From the NCBI GenBank assembly GCA_016191785.1, contig JACPVJ010000109.1, positions 1 through 62,564 of the forward strand: a stretch of DNA of 62,564 bases. Direction: 5' to 3'. Position 1 is the first letter of the stretch; each line of letters begins with the position of its first letter. Positions 49,327-57,879 of this stretch are shown here, piece after piece. The stretch comes from Myxococcales bacterium. GTDB lineage: Bacteria > Myxococcota_A > Polyangia > Polyangiales > Polyangiaceae. The notes under the pieces are model-generated. The model was not told where the DNA came from. It did not search any database and saw only the letters and a list, made by a program, of their open reading frames with translations. The position numbers and the translations under genes were made by a program.

Positions 49327-50134
49327 GAGCCGCCGCGATCGCAGCCATCCGACCACCCTCGCCATCACGCCTCCTCCACCTGCGATGCCAACAGAGTCGA
49401 ATCGTTCGGTCAAGGCGTCGGGAGTCGGTGCCAGCCTTGATCGAAAGTCCCGAGGCTGTGCTCGGTCGGCGGCGCCCGGGAGAAGTGTCGGTGTCAGGGG
49501 CGGGGGCGGTGACGGCGGCGGCGACCGTGTCGGGATCTGTCCCCCAACCGATGGCGCCGCCCGGGCCGCGAAGAACGCGACGCCGAGCGGCGCGTCGGCG
49601 CTTCGAAGAATCGCATCGGTGAGCGCCTTTCGCACGACCCGCCTGCCGCCGGGCGGGCGAAAGGCGCGAAGTGCGAGGCCTCTGCCCCACGCGCAGCTCG
49701 TGCGGGCGCAGTGCCAGCCCACACGGGCTGGCACGAGCCTGCTTCACGCAGCACCGCCACTGCCGCGCGCACCGTCACCGCCGCCGTCCCGGCCACCGCC
49801 ACCGCCGCAGGCACCGCCACCGCCGCAGGCATCGCCACCGCCACCATCCTCGCCCCGTTCCGAATTCGTACGAGCGACGCCTTCCCCCCCGCGGCCGCCC
49901 GAGCGCAGCGAGGCCGGACGCAAGGGGGGGAACGCCCGCCGCGAGGCCGCATCGCGGCCGAGGCCGGGCGAGGCGGGGGCACCCCGCCAGAGCCCCCAAC
50001 TGATCGATGACGCGTCGCTCTCTTCCCACGCGCCGGGTAGCGCGCGGTCACGCCGGAAAATGCGCTCGAGTCGACCCGCGTCTGCTCGGATCTTTCCATG
50101 TCGGGCCGGCAGCGGTTATAGAAGAGCCGCTGCC
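49327..50134. other. Gene-poor 0.8-kb low-complexity region
   Basis: No supported gene. It contains (1) a perfect 10-bp hairpin at 49711-49734; (2) an ACCGCC-rich tract at about 49740-49850 that includes a repeated 18-bp unit CCGCCACCGCCGCAGGCA; (3) an inverted repeat TTCCCCCCC (49882-49890) / GGGGGGGAA (49924-49932). On the minus strand the tract reads as Gly-rich codons (GGGGDACGGGGACGGG), possibly the remnant of a Gly-rich lipoprotein. The promoter of the permease gene must lie in its right end. Confidence 0.5.
49711..49734. repeat. Perfect 10-bp hairpin, ACAC loop
   Basis: GTGCCAGCCC (49711-49720) and GGGCTGGCAC (49725-49734) pair fully around ACAC. No T-run follows on either strand, so it is not a typical intrinsic terminator. 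Confidence 0.85.
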
Positions 50135-51067
50135 ATGCTCGCGCGCGTCCTGGTCGTCACGCTCAACACCTATCGCGAAGCGGTGCGTGCACGCGTGCTC
50201 CATGGCCTGTTCGGCCTGGCCCTCGGGACCGGCGCCTATGCCCTGGTCGTCGGCCAGTTCGCGCTCCGCGACACGCTCCGAGTGGTCAGCGACCTCGGGG
50301 CGGCGTCCATCTCGCTCTACGCCATCATCGTCGCCATCGTTCTGGGCGCGACCAGCCTGTATCGCGAGCTCGAGCTCAAGACCGTGTTCCCGATCCTGGC
50401 GCGCCCCATCCGCCGCTCCGAGTACCTGGTGGGGAAGTACCTGGGCACCCTGCTCACCCTGACCGTGTTCGTCGCCGCCAACGCCGGCGCGCTGCTCTTG
50501 GCGCTCGCCGCCCTGTCCGGCGCGAGCCTCGCGCTCGCGCTCGGTTGGGGCCTGGGCGGCGCGGCCATCGCCGGGGTCGTCGCGTACAAAAGGCCCCGCC
50601 TCGGTACCTACGCGCCGATCGTGTGGGCGGCGGCGATGCTGGTCGGGGGCTGGTTCTTGTCCAGCGGCGCCCTCGACGACCGTCGCGTGATCCTGGGCTC
50701 GGCCGCGCTCACCGTCTGCGAGGTCGCGATCGTCGCGGCCATCGCCAACGTGTTCGCCTCGTTCTCGTCGCCGTTCCTCACCGCGGTGTTCACCTTCGGC
50801 GTGTTCATCGTGGGGCGATCGGCCGACACGCTCGCGCGGCTGCCGCATCGAGTCTTCGGCAAGGCCATCCAGACCGCGGGCGAGCTGACCAGTCGGGTCG
50901 TGCCGAACCTGATGCTCTACGTCCCGCCGCGGACGTTGCTCACCGGCGAGGCCTCGTCGGTCCCCCTGGGCGAGTACTTGTCGTTGGCGGCGCTCTCGTC
51001 GCTGGCGTGGGCCGCGGGGTTGCTCGCCTTCGCGAGCCTGGTGTTCCGACGACGCGACTTCCTATGA
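50135..51067 (+). CDS. ABC-2 type transporter permease
   Basis: 310 aa, about six predicted transmembrane helices. The N-terminus VVTLNTYREAVRARVLHGLF and the segment TSLYRELELKTVFPILARPI with SEYLVGKYLGTLLTL are hallmarks of ABC-2 permeases of the NosY/GldF-like group. No ATPase gene lies next to it, so its ATP-binding partner is encoded elsewhere. The substrate is unknown. First gene of an operon in which the next three genes overlap or abut (ATGA at 51064). Confidence 0.88.
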   Translation: MLARVLVVTLNTYREAVRARVLHGLFGLALGTGAYALVVGQFALRDTLRVVSDLGAASISLYAIIVAIVLGATSLYRELELKTVFPILARPIRRSEYLVGKYLGTLLTLTVFVAANAGALLLALAALSGASLALALGWGLGGAAIAGVVAYKRPRLGTYAPIVWAAAMLVGGWFLSSGALDDRRVILGSAALTVCEVAIVAAIANVFASFSSPFLTAVFTFGVFIVGRSADTLARLPHRVFGKAIQTAGELTSRVVPNLMLYVPPRTLLTGEASSVPLGEYLSLAALSSLAWAAGLLAFASLVFRRRDFL

Positions 51068-51711
51068 GCTCCGCCAAGATCTTGCGAAGCTGCGCGGTCG
51101 GCCTCTTGCTGATCGTGCTCGGCGTCGCAGGGCTCACCGCGCGGGCTGTCCGCGAGGGCGAGCGCCAGATGCGCGAGAGCGACCAGGCCTTCCACCGCGC
51201 CGATCTCCCCGGCGCGCTCTTGCACGCGCGGGCCGCGGCGGTGATGTACGCACCGGGGGCGCCGCACGTGCGGCGGGGCTACGAGCGCATGATCGCCATC
51301 GCGGTCGGCGCCGAGGCAGCCGGCCAGAGGCGCGTCGCCGAGGCGGGCTGGCGCTCGGTCCGGGGCGCCGCCCTCGAGACGCGTCACCTGTGGATCACGC
51401 ACCGCGCCGAGCTCGCCCGCGCCGACGACAACCTGGCGCGGCTCGCCCAGGCGCCGGAGGGGGTCGAGAGCGCCGACCCCAAGCTGGTGGTCGCGCGGGC
51501 CAAGAGCGCGTTGGCCCATGACGACGCGCCGAGCACGCCGTTCGTGGCCGCGCTGGTCGTGGGCTTTCTGCTCGCGCTCGGCGGCCTGGGCGTCGTCGGC
51601 TTCTCGGGCGTGACGCCCGAGGGCAAGGTGGTCCTCGGCCGGGCGAAGCTCGGGCTCGCGCTCTCGCTCTTGGGCGCGGCGATGTGGACCTTCGCGGTGT
51701 ACCGGGCGTGA
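51064..51711 (+). CDS. Membrane protein with TPR-like soluble middle
   Basis: 215 aa. An N-terminal transmembrane helix (about 9-27, CAVGLLLIVLGVAGLTA), a helical periplasmic stretch (RQMRESDQAFHRADLPGALLHARAAAVMY) like a degenerate TPR, and two C-terminal helices (about 160-180 and 192-212). No named family recognised. It is coupled to the ABC-2 permease (ATGA overlap) and to the recombinase gene (one-base overlap), so it may be an accessory of the transporter. Confidence 0.75.
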   Translation: MSSAKILRSCAVGLLLIVLGVAGLTARAVREGERQMRESDQAFHRADLPGALLHARAAAVMYAPGAPHVRRGYERMIAIAVGAEAAGQRRVAEAGWRSVRGAALETRHLWITHRAELARADDNLARLAQAPEGVESADPKLVVARAKSALAHDDAPSTPFVAALVVGFLLALGGLGVVGFSGVTPEGKVVLGRAKLGLALSLLGAAMWTFAVYRA

Positions 51712-52658
51712 TGGACGACAAGCTCGCCCGCGCCCTCTCCCGGTTCGCCGAACATCTGGCCGGCGAGCGTCGCGCGTCGGCGCACACCGTGCAGGCCTAC
51801 GCCAGCGACCTCGCCCAGCTCTCGAGCTTCGTGCGTGCCAAGAGCAAGCGCGCGCTCGGCCCCGAGGACATCGACAAGCTCACGCTGCGCGCCTGGCTCG
51901 GCGAGCTCAGCCGCACCCGCTCACCCACCAGCATTGCCCGCAAGCTGGCCAGTGTGCGGGCGTTCTTCCGTTACCTGGCCCGGGAGGGTGAGGTGCGAGA
52001 GAACCCGGCCGAGCTTCTGGCAACGCCCAAGGTGCGCCGCAAGCTGCCCGCCTTCTTGTCGGTGGACGCCGCCGCGCAGGTGATGGACGCGCCGGCGCCC
52101 TCGGCGCGCACGACGCCGAGCGAGCAAGCGCGCGACCGCCTGATGCTCGAGCTGCTCTACGGCTCGGGGCTGCGGGTGAGCGAGCTCTCGGGTCTCGACC
52201 TGGACGCGATCTTCCTCGAGCAAGGCGAGATCCGGGTGCTCGGCAAGGGCCGGAAGGAACGGATCGTCCCGCTCGGCAGCCGAGCACGCGCGGCCCTCGA
52301 AGCCTACCTGCCGCTCCGCCCCGAGCTCCGGCACCCGAAGAGCGACGCCCAGGATCCGCGGGCGCTGCTCTTGACTCGCCGCGGGACGCGGCTCGGTGTC
52401 CGGCGCGTGCAGGTGCTGGTCCAGCGCTACGGCGCCCTCGCCGCCGGGCGACCGGACTTGCATCCCCATGCGCTCCGGCACACATGCGCCACGCACATGC
52501 TCGAAGGCGGCGCCGACCTGCGCGCGATCCAGGAAATGCTGGGCCACAGCAGCCTCTCCACCACCCAGCGCTACACCCACGTGTCGCTCGATCAGCTGCT
52601 GGGCGTGTACGACCGCGCCCACCCGCTGGCGAAGAAGAAGCGAGGCTCCGATGGCTGA
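51711..52658 (+). CDS. xerC: Tyrosine recombinase XerC/XerD
   Basis: 315 aa. The SAM-like N-terminal domain (about 5-95: FAEHLAGERRASAHTVQAYA) is followed by the catalytic domain with all active residues: Arg in GSGLRVSEL, His-x-x-Arg in HPHALRHTCATH, His in LGHSSLSTT and the nucleophile Tyr in RYTHVSLDQL. Length and motifs are those of chromosome-dimer-resolution Xer proteins rather than phage integrases. XerC and XerD cannot be separated by eye; XerC is the usual single operonic copy. No att-like or dif-like site was recognised. It overlaps the sulfatase gene by 8 bp. Confidence 0.9.
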   Translation: MDDKLARALSRFAEHLAGERRASAHTVQAYASDLAQLSSFVRAKSKRALGPEDIDKLTLRAWLGELSRTRSPTSIARKLASVRAFFRYLAREGEVRENPAELLATPKVRRKLPAFLSVDAAAQVMDAPAPSARTTPSEQARDRLMLELLYGSGLRVSELSGLDLDAIFLEQGEIRVLGKGRKERIVPLGSRARAALEAYLPLRPELRHPKSDAQDPRALLLTRRGTRLGVRRVQVLVQRYGALAAGRPDLHPHALRHTCATHMLEGGADLRAIQEMLGHSSLSTTQRYTHVSLDQLLGVYDRAHPLAKKKRGSDG

Positions 52659-54861
52659 GAAGCTGTCGCGCGTCGTCGCCGCGTCGTCGGGGGCCGCGGT
52701 GGCCGGCGGGGTCGCGGCCTTCTTGGAAGCGCGCTGGGTGCGCGCGGGGCAGGCCGAGCCGCCCGAGCTCGTGTCGGCGTTTCTGGCCGCTGCGGGTGTC
52801 ACCTGGCCGGTGGCGCTCGCGGTCGGCGTCGGCGTCGGGGTGGCGTCGGTGTTCTTGCATCCGTCGGCCGCGCCGTCGTTCGGTCGGCTCTCGCGCGCCC
52901 TCGATCCGGCCGAGGGCCGAGGCGAGCGCGCGCTGCTCTGCTTCTTCGCGCCGCTCTTGGCGGTGGGGTGGCTCGTGGTCGCGGCGCGGCTCGGGCTCGC
53001 GTTCTTGGCCTCGCCGCTCGCAGCCAAACCGAGCGCCGCGGCCGGCGTGCTCGGCAGCGCCCTCGCACTCTTGGCGCTCTACGCGCTGGTGCTCGGCGGC
53101 GCGCGCCTGCTCTCGGGCAGGGTCCCGGTCTCGCTCCGCCCGACCTGGGCGCTGGGCGCGGGGGTCGGCCTGGCCGCCCTGCTCTTCGGCTACGCCGTGG
53201 TCACCGGCACCACCAGCGGCGCCGGCGGCACCCTGGCGATCTTCGGCGTGCTCAAGCGGGACGAGCTCGATCTGCGCGCACCCGGGCTGCTCGCGCTGAT
53301 TGCCGCCGCGGCGTACCTGGCCCCGGCGGCGCTGCGACGCGTGCCGGTGCCGGCCCTCGCTGCCGTGGCCGTCTTGCCAGCGCTGCTCTTGGTCCGGGCC
53401 GCCGGGGGCGGGCTTGCCGACCGCAAGCTCGCGCTCGCCGCCGAGCGCGCCATGCCGCTCACCAAGCTGGTGGTCGGCCGGCTGCGGAAGCTGACCGACG
53501 CCGACAAAGACGGGTTCTCGGCCCGCTTCGGCGGCGGCGACTGCGACGATCGGAACCCGAAAGTGAACCCGGGCGCCGAAGATCTGCCGGGCAATGGCCT
53601 GGACGAGGACTGCTCGGGGCGCGACTCCGAAGCGGTGAAGCTCGAGCCCGCCGAGCCCGCGGTGCCGACCGATCTGCGGCAGGCGGCGCTGGCGAAGATC
53701 CCCGAGAAGCTGAACGTCGTCGTGATCAGCATCGACACGCTGCGCTTCGACCTGGGCTACATGGGTAACCCGCGGCCGGTGTCGCCCAAGATCGACGCGC
53801 TGGCTCAGCGGAGCGTGGTCTTCGAGAAGGCGTACGCGCTGGCCTCGTACACCAGCAAGAGCCTGGCGCCGGCGCTGATCGGAAAATACCCGAACGAGAC
53901 CCACCGCGGCTGGGCCCACTTCAACCGCTTCGGCAAGAACGACACCTTCGTCGCCGAACGCCTGCAGAAGGCCGGCATCCGCACCCTCAGCGTGCAGGGC
54001 TACTGGTACTTCTTCCAGGAGGGCGCCGGCTTCGAACGCGGCTTCGACCTGATCGACAGCTCGGCCGCGCCGAAGAACGTCCAGGTCGAGGGGGACCGCA
54101 GCTACAACTCCGAGAAGCTCTCGGACGCCGCCATCGCTCTCTTCGGCAAGCCCGAGCAGGCCGAAAAGCCTTTCTTCATGTGGGTGCACTACGTGGACCC
54201 CCACGCCGAGTACGTGAAGCACGAAGGGTTCGACTTCGGCGGCACGGGGCGCGACCTGTACGACAGCGAGGTCGCCTACGTGGACCACCACGTGGGTCGG
54301 CTGCTCGAGGCGATCGCAGCGAGCCCGGCCAAGGACCGGACCGCCATCGTGATCACCAGCGACCACGGCGAGGCCTTCGGCGAGCACGGCATGCTGCGAC
54401 ACGGCTTCGAGGTCTGGGAAGAGCTGATCCGGGTGCCGCTGATCGTGTACGTGCCGGGACTGCCGCCCCGGAGGGTGAGCGCGCGGCGCGGGGCCGTCGA
54501 CCTGGTCCCCACGGTGCTCGACTTGCATCGCCAGCCCGCGCCGAGCGGGGAGGGGACCGACTTCCTGAGCGGGAGCTCGCTGCTCCTCGATCTGGTCCAG
54601 CCCGCCGGCTACGAGCCCAAGCCGCGGATCGTGTTTTCTCACATGACCGCCGGGCCGAACAACGCCGACCGCCAGGCCTTCATCGACGGACCGAACAAGC
54701 TGATCGTCAGCGACGGTCGCCCCCTGGGCCTCTACGACCTGGAGCAAGACCCGGCCGAGAAGAAGGACCTGCTCGACGACGCAGCGCTCAAGGAGAAGGT
54801 CATGGGCCGCTATCGCGCGTTCTTCAAGGGTCTGCGCGAGGTCAAAGTGAAGCCGCAGTGA
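52651..54861 (+). CDS. Membrane sulfatase-like hydrolase with MopE motif
   Basis: 736 aa. About six N-terminal transmembrane helices (1-270), then a MopE-type metal motif (about 287-330: TDADKDGFSARFGGGDCDD, GLDEDCSG), then an alkaline-phosphatase/sulfatase domain (about 355-725): NVVVISIDTLRFD, SYTSKSLAPALIGKYP at the nucleophile position, WVHYVDPHAEY, VITSDHGEAFGEHG. The nucleophile segment has Thr/Ser rather than Cys-x-Pro-x-Arg, so it resembles LtaS/phosphoethanolamine-transferase-like or Ser-type members more than formylglycine sulfatases. The catalytic part is probably periplasmic; substrate unknown. Last gene of the permease-recombinase operon. Confidence 0.88.
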   Translation: MAEKLSRVVAASSGAAVAGGVAAFLEARWVRAGQAEPPELVSAFLAAAGVTWPVALAVGVGVGVASVFLHPSAAPSFGRLSRALDPAEGRGERALLCFFAPLLAVGWLVVAARLGLAFLASPLAAKPSAAAGVLGSALALLALYALVLGGARLLSGRVPVSLRPTWALGAGVGLAALLFGYAVVTGTTSGAGGTLAIFGVLKRDELDLRAPGLLALIAAAAYLAPAALRRVPVPALAAVAVLPALLLVRAAGGGLADRKLALAAERAMPLTKLVVGRLRKLTDADKDGFSARFGGGDCDDRNPKVNPGAEDLPGNGLDEDCSGRDSEAVKLEPAEPAVPTDLRQAALAKIPEKLNVVVISIDTLRFDLGYMGNPRPVSPKIDALAQRSVVFEKAYALASYTSKSLAPALIGKYPNETHRGWAHFNRFGKNDTFVAERLQKAGIRTLSVQGYWYFFQEGAGFERGFDLIDSSAAPKNVQVEGDRSYNSEKLSDAAIALFGKPEQAEKPFFMWVHYVDPHAEYVKHEGFDFGGTGRDLYDSEVAYVDHHVGRLLEAIAASPAKDRTAIVITSDHGEAFGEHGMLRHGFEVWEELIRVPLIVYVPGLPPRRVSARRGAVDLVPTVLDLHRQPAPSGEGTDFLSGSSLLLDLVQPAGYEPKPRIVFSHMTAGPNNADRQAFIDGPNKLIVSDGRPLGLYDLEQDPAEKKDLLDDAALKEKVMGRYRAFFKGLREVKVKPQ

Positions 54862-54904
54862 ACCCTTCACCGGGGTGGGTGGCTCCCACCGGCTGGAGCC
54901 CATC

Positions 54905-55345
54905 ATGTCCAGCGCAGCCAAGGTCGCGGAGTTCGACCTCGAGATCGAGCAAGTCGACGGTTACCAGTTCCGCGTGAAGTTCGACAAAGAGCAGTACGCC
55001 GACCTGCTGCTCGACGAGCCCCATCCGCTCTCGTCCGACGTGGCCCCGAACGCGTCGCGCATCTTGGCGGCCTCCATCGGCAACTGCCTGTCGGCGAGCC
55101 TGGTGTTCTGCATGGCCCGGGCCGGCGCGCCGATCGAGTCCATCCGCACCCAGGTCCACGTCGAGCTCGTTCGCAATCAAGAGCGGCGCCTGCGCGTCGG
55201 GCAGGTGGCGGTCAAGCTGATGCCCAAGCTCGGGCAAGACCGCGCGAAGTACGCCAAGTGCCTGGAGACCTTCGAGGACTTCTGCGTGGTGACCCAGAGC
55301 GTGCGTCAGGGGCTCGACGTGACGGTGTCGGTCGAGCCCGTCTGA
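54905..55345 (+). CDS. OsmC-family protein
   Basis: 146 aa. OsmC/Ohr fold with a reactive cysteine in ASIGNCLSASLVFC (Cys61, also Cys69) and later cysteines in KCLETFEDFCVVTQS (Cys119, Cys127), where Ohr/OsmC peroxidases carry their second Cys. Family members reduce organic hydroperoxides; substrate unproved. It starts 43 bp after the sulfatase stop on the same strand, and its 3' end overlaps the convergent flippase-like gene by 40 bp. Confidence 0.87.
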   Translation: MSSAAKVAEFDLEIEQVDGYQFRVKFDKEQYADLLLDEPHPLSSDVAPNASRILAASIGNCLSASLVFCMARAGAPIESIRTQVHVELVRNQERRLRVGQVAVKLMPKLGQDRAKYAKCLETFEDFCVVTQSVRQGLDVTVSVEPV

Positions 55346-56217
55346 GGCTTGCCCTCGCGAATGTCGGCCAGCACCCCACGCAAGAACGGGGCGCCCCGCA
55401 CGATCAACGCCAGCGCGCTCACGGCTTGCCACACCAGGCTGAAGCCCAAGATGCGTTCGGCCGGCGCCCACGGGGTGAGCAAGAGCCACGCGCCCTGCAC
55501 CGCGCCGAAGCCGGCGACGTTGATCGGCAGTGACGCGACCACCAGGATCACCGGCATGTACGAGAGCATCACCGTCAGCGGGATGTCCAAGCCGAACCAG
55601 CGCGCCGCGAGCCACGTGGCACTGGTGGTGGTGGCGTGCTGGCAGATGCGGATCGCGAGCTGCCCCAGGCCGCGCTTTCGCCCGACTCGGGTCCAGATCT
55701 GCAAGAACCCGAAGCGCTCGACGCGCGTCGCCGGGACCAACACGACTGCAGCCACCACCGTGAGCGCGACGCCCAGCACCACCGGCAGCACCGCGCCCGG
55801 GACCGCCGGGCGGAAGATGCCGATCACCAGCGCTGCGTACAGACAGACCGAGCCGAGCTCGCTCAAGATGATGTAGAAGATCAGGCCGCCGGCTTGGCCC
55901 GCGGCGAGCCGCGTGCGACGGGCGACCCAGGTGGCGTACATGCCCTGGCCGAGGGCGTAGTGCACGATGTGCAGCACGACCGCCGCGGCCTTGCCTCGGG
56001 CGATGGCGAGGTAGCTCGGGGTCTCTGCCTCGGGCAAGAGTCCCCGGAGCACCGTGCGGTCCGCCGCCGCGACCCAGCCGAGCGACGCGAAGTAGGTCGC
56101 GAGCGCCAGGGGGATGAGCGGCCAGGCTCGCCCCTTGGCCATCTCGGCCCAGATGGCGCTGATCGAGTACTGGCGACTGATGAACGCGATCACCAGTCCG
56201 GCGATCACGTACGGCAT
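55306..56217 (-). CDS. Lysylphosphatidylglycerol synthase TM-region-like (UPF0104) membrane protein
   Basis: 303 aa with about eight predicted transmembrane helices. The pattern ASLPINVAGFGAVQGAWLLL matches the signature loop of the LPG synthase/UPF0104 membrane domain, which flips lipids in MprF. There is no acyltransferase domain, so it is a free-standing flippase-like protein. The ATG at 56217 gives a helix at once; an upstream non-ATG start (near 56280, after GGAGAG) would add a basic segment RRLRTWLSWL and is possible. It follows the desulfhydrase-like gene and overlaps the convergent OsmC gene by 40 bp. Confidence 0.8.
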   Translation of the reverse strand: MPYVIAGLVIAFISRQYSISAIWAEMAKGRAWPLIPLALATYFASLGWVAAADRTVLRGLLPEAETPSYLAIARGKAAAVVLHIVHYALGQGMYATWVARRTRLAAGQAGGLIFYIILSELGSVCLYAALVIGIFRPAVPGAVLPVVLGVALTVVAAVVLVPATRVERFGFLQIWTRVGRKRGLGQLAIRICQHATTTSATWLAARWFGLDIPLTVMLSYMPVILVVASLPINVAGFGAVQGAWLLLTPWAPAERILGFSLVWQAVSALALIVRGAPFLRGVLADIREGKPQTGSTDTVTSSP

Positions 56218-56276
56218 GAGCCACGACAGCCAGGTGCGCAGCCGTCGCTGAGCCGGAGGGGTGGCCTCGCCGGGAA

Positions 56277-57257
56277 TCAGAGCTCTCCCGCGAACGCGTC
56301 GGCCTGGGCGAGCAGACCGGGGAGCCCCCCGGTGTGGATGAACAGCACGCGCCGAGGCTTGGGCTCGAGCTTCGACAGCCCGAAGAGCGCCTTGCCGGTG
56401 TACACCGGATCGACCAAGAGCCCGGTGCGGCGCGCGACCTCGACGATGAAGCGGCGCTGCTCGTCGCTCGCCACCGCATACGCCGGGCCCTTGAAGCGGT
56501 CGACCACGGTGAGCTTGGCGCGGCGATCGAGCTCCGGCGCCAGGCGCTGGGCGTCCACCACGATGCGCCCGACCACCCGCTCGAAATACGTGGCGTCGTC
56601 GCAGACCGCCATCGCGTGGGCCTCGGCGGCCACCTCCCACTCGCTGGCGCCCAGGGCGATGCCGGCCGCGGTGCCGCCCGAGCCGCAGGCGAAGACCACG
56701 CTGTCGAAGGGCTCGGGGCCGCCCCCGAGCCCGAGATCGAGCTGCTGCCGGACCTCGCGCATGGCGTCGACGTACCCGAGGGAGCCGAGCGCATTCGAGC
56801 CGCCCTCGGGGATCACGTAGGGGCGCGCGCCGCGCGAGGCGAGCTCGGCGGCGGCGCGGGCCATCACCGCGCCGCGGCTGCGGTAGTCGTCGGGCGAGAT
56901 CAGCCGGATCTCGGCGCCGACCAGCCGGTCGAGCAGGACGTTGCCGCTCGGCGCCGGCGGAAGGCTGGGCGTGGCGGTGCGCAGGAAGAGGCACGACGCG
57001 AGGCCGAGGCGCGCCGCGACGATGGCGGTCGCGCGGGCGTGGTTCGACTGGAGCCCGCCGCAGGTGAGTACCACGCTCGCGCGCTCGGCCAGCGCCTCGG
57101 CCATCAGGTACTCGAGCTTGCGCAGCTTGTTGCCGGCCTCGGCCCCGCCGGTCATGTCGTCGCGCTTGACCCACACCTGGGTGCCGATCAGCGCGTCGAG
57201 CGCGTCGGAGCGCCAGAGCGGCGTGGGCAAGTGGGCGAGCGCGAGCTTGTCGCGCAT
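56277..57257 (-). CDS. PLP-dependent D-cysteine desulfhydrase / ACC deaminase family
   Basis: 326 aa, fold type II PLP enzyme. KRDDMTGGAEAGNKLRKLEY holds the PLP lysine (Lys44); TCGGLQSNHARATA and ACGSGGTAAGIALG bind cofactor phosphate; the C-terminus has FIHTGGLPGLLAQADAF. D-cysteine desulfhydrase (DcyD) and 1-aminocyclopropane-1-carboxylate deaminase share these motifs and cannot be separated here. Its ATG overlaps the stop of the biotin carrier gene (ATGA). The functional link between the two is unclear. Confidence 0.9.
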   Translation of the reverse strand: MRDKLALAHLPTPLWRSDALDALIGTQVWVKRDDMTGGAEAGNKLRKLEYLMAEALAERASVVLTCGGLQSNHARATAIVAARLGLASCLFLRTATPSLPPAPSGNVLLDRLVGAEIRLISPDDYRSRGAVMARAAAELASRGARPYVIPEGGSNALGSLGYVDAMREVRQQLDLGLGGGPEPFDSVVFACGSGGTAAGIALGASEWEVAAEAHAMAVCDDATYFERVVGRIVVDAQRLAPELDRRAKLTVVDRFKGPAYAVASDEQRRFIVEVARRTGLLVDPVYTGKALFGLSKLEPKPRRVLFIHTGGLPGLLAQADAFAGEL

Positions 57258-57784
57258 CAGCCCACCGTCACGAGGAGTGCGCCGCCCTCGACGGCGTCGC
57301 CGGGGGTCACGTGGACCTTCTGCACCACTCCGGCGCGAGGTGCGGCGAGCTCGTTCTCCATCTTCATCGCCTCGACCACCACCACCGGCATGCCCGCGGT
57401 CACCTCGTCGCCCTCGGCGACCAGCAGCTTGACGACCTTGCCCGGCATGGGGGAGAGCACGTTGCCCTCGCTGCCCTCTCCCGATTTGCTGCGCACGCTG
57501 CCGGCGGCACGCATCCGCGCGCTCTCGACGGTGACCCGGGCGCGCCGACCGCTGAGCCACGCGCCCACCTCGGGCAGCTCGCCCTCGAGCACCACGTCGA
57601 GCACGCGCTCGCCGAGCTGCAGGGTGCGCACCTTGCCGGTGCGCGTGAGCCGTGCCGGGAGCACCCGGCCGCTGGCTGAGTCGGCGTCGGCCGAGTCGAG
57701 CAGGCGGACCTCGTGGTGCCCGCCCGGGAGCTCGGCGACCTCGACCACGTGCTCCACGCCGTCGATGTTGACGAAGTAGCGCAT
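57257..57784 (-). CDS. Biotin carboxyl carrier-type protein
   Basis: 175 aa. The C-terminal biotinyl/lipoyl domain (about 108-175) has the biotinylation site EAMKMEN with Lys141, and the flanking LSPMPGKVVKLLVAEGDEV. The N-terminal part (MRYFVNIDGVEHVVEVAELP) is the short region found in carriers of acyl-CoA carboxylases such as propionyl-CoA or methylcrotonyl-CoA carboxylase. No biotin carboxylase or carboxyltransferase gene is adjacent, so partner subunits lie elsewhere. It is the first gene of a three-gene minus-strand operon. Confidence 0.9.
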   Translation of the reverse strand: MRYFVNIDGVEHVVEVAELPGGHHEVRLLDSADADSASGRVLPARLTRTGKVRTLQLGERVLDVVLEGELPEVGAWLSGRRARVTVESARMRAAGSVRSKSGEGSEGNVLSPMPGKVVKLLVAEGDEVTAGMPVVVVEAMKMENELAAPRAGVVQKVHVTPGDAVEGGALLVTVG

Positions 57785-57879
57785 TTTTCGCGCAACCTAG
57801 CCCACCGCGCGGCGCGTCGCGACAGAAATTAGCGGTCGCACCGCCGCCGAGAGTGGGTGCATCCTCTGGGGCGCGTGCC

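Noticed and set aside
49711..49734. Intrinsic terminator
   Set aside because: Perfect stem but no T-run on either strand.
51711..52658. Integrase of a mobile element
   Set aside because: Length, motifs and an operon with transporter and sulfatase genes fit housekeeping XerC; no att repeats or phage genes nearby.
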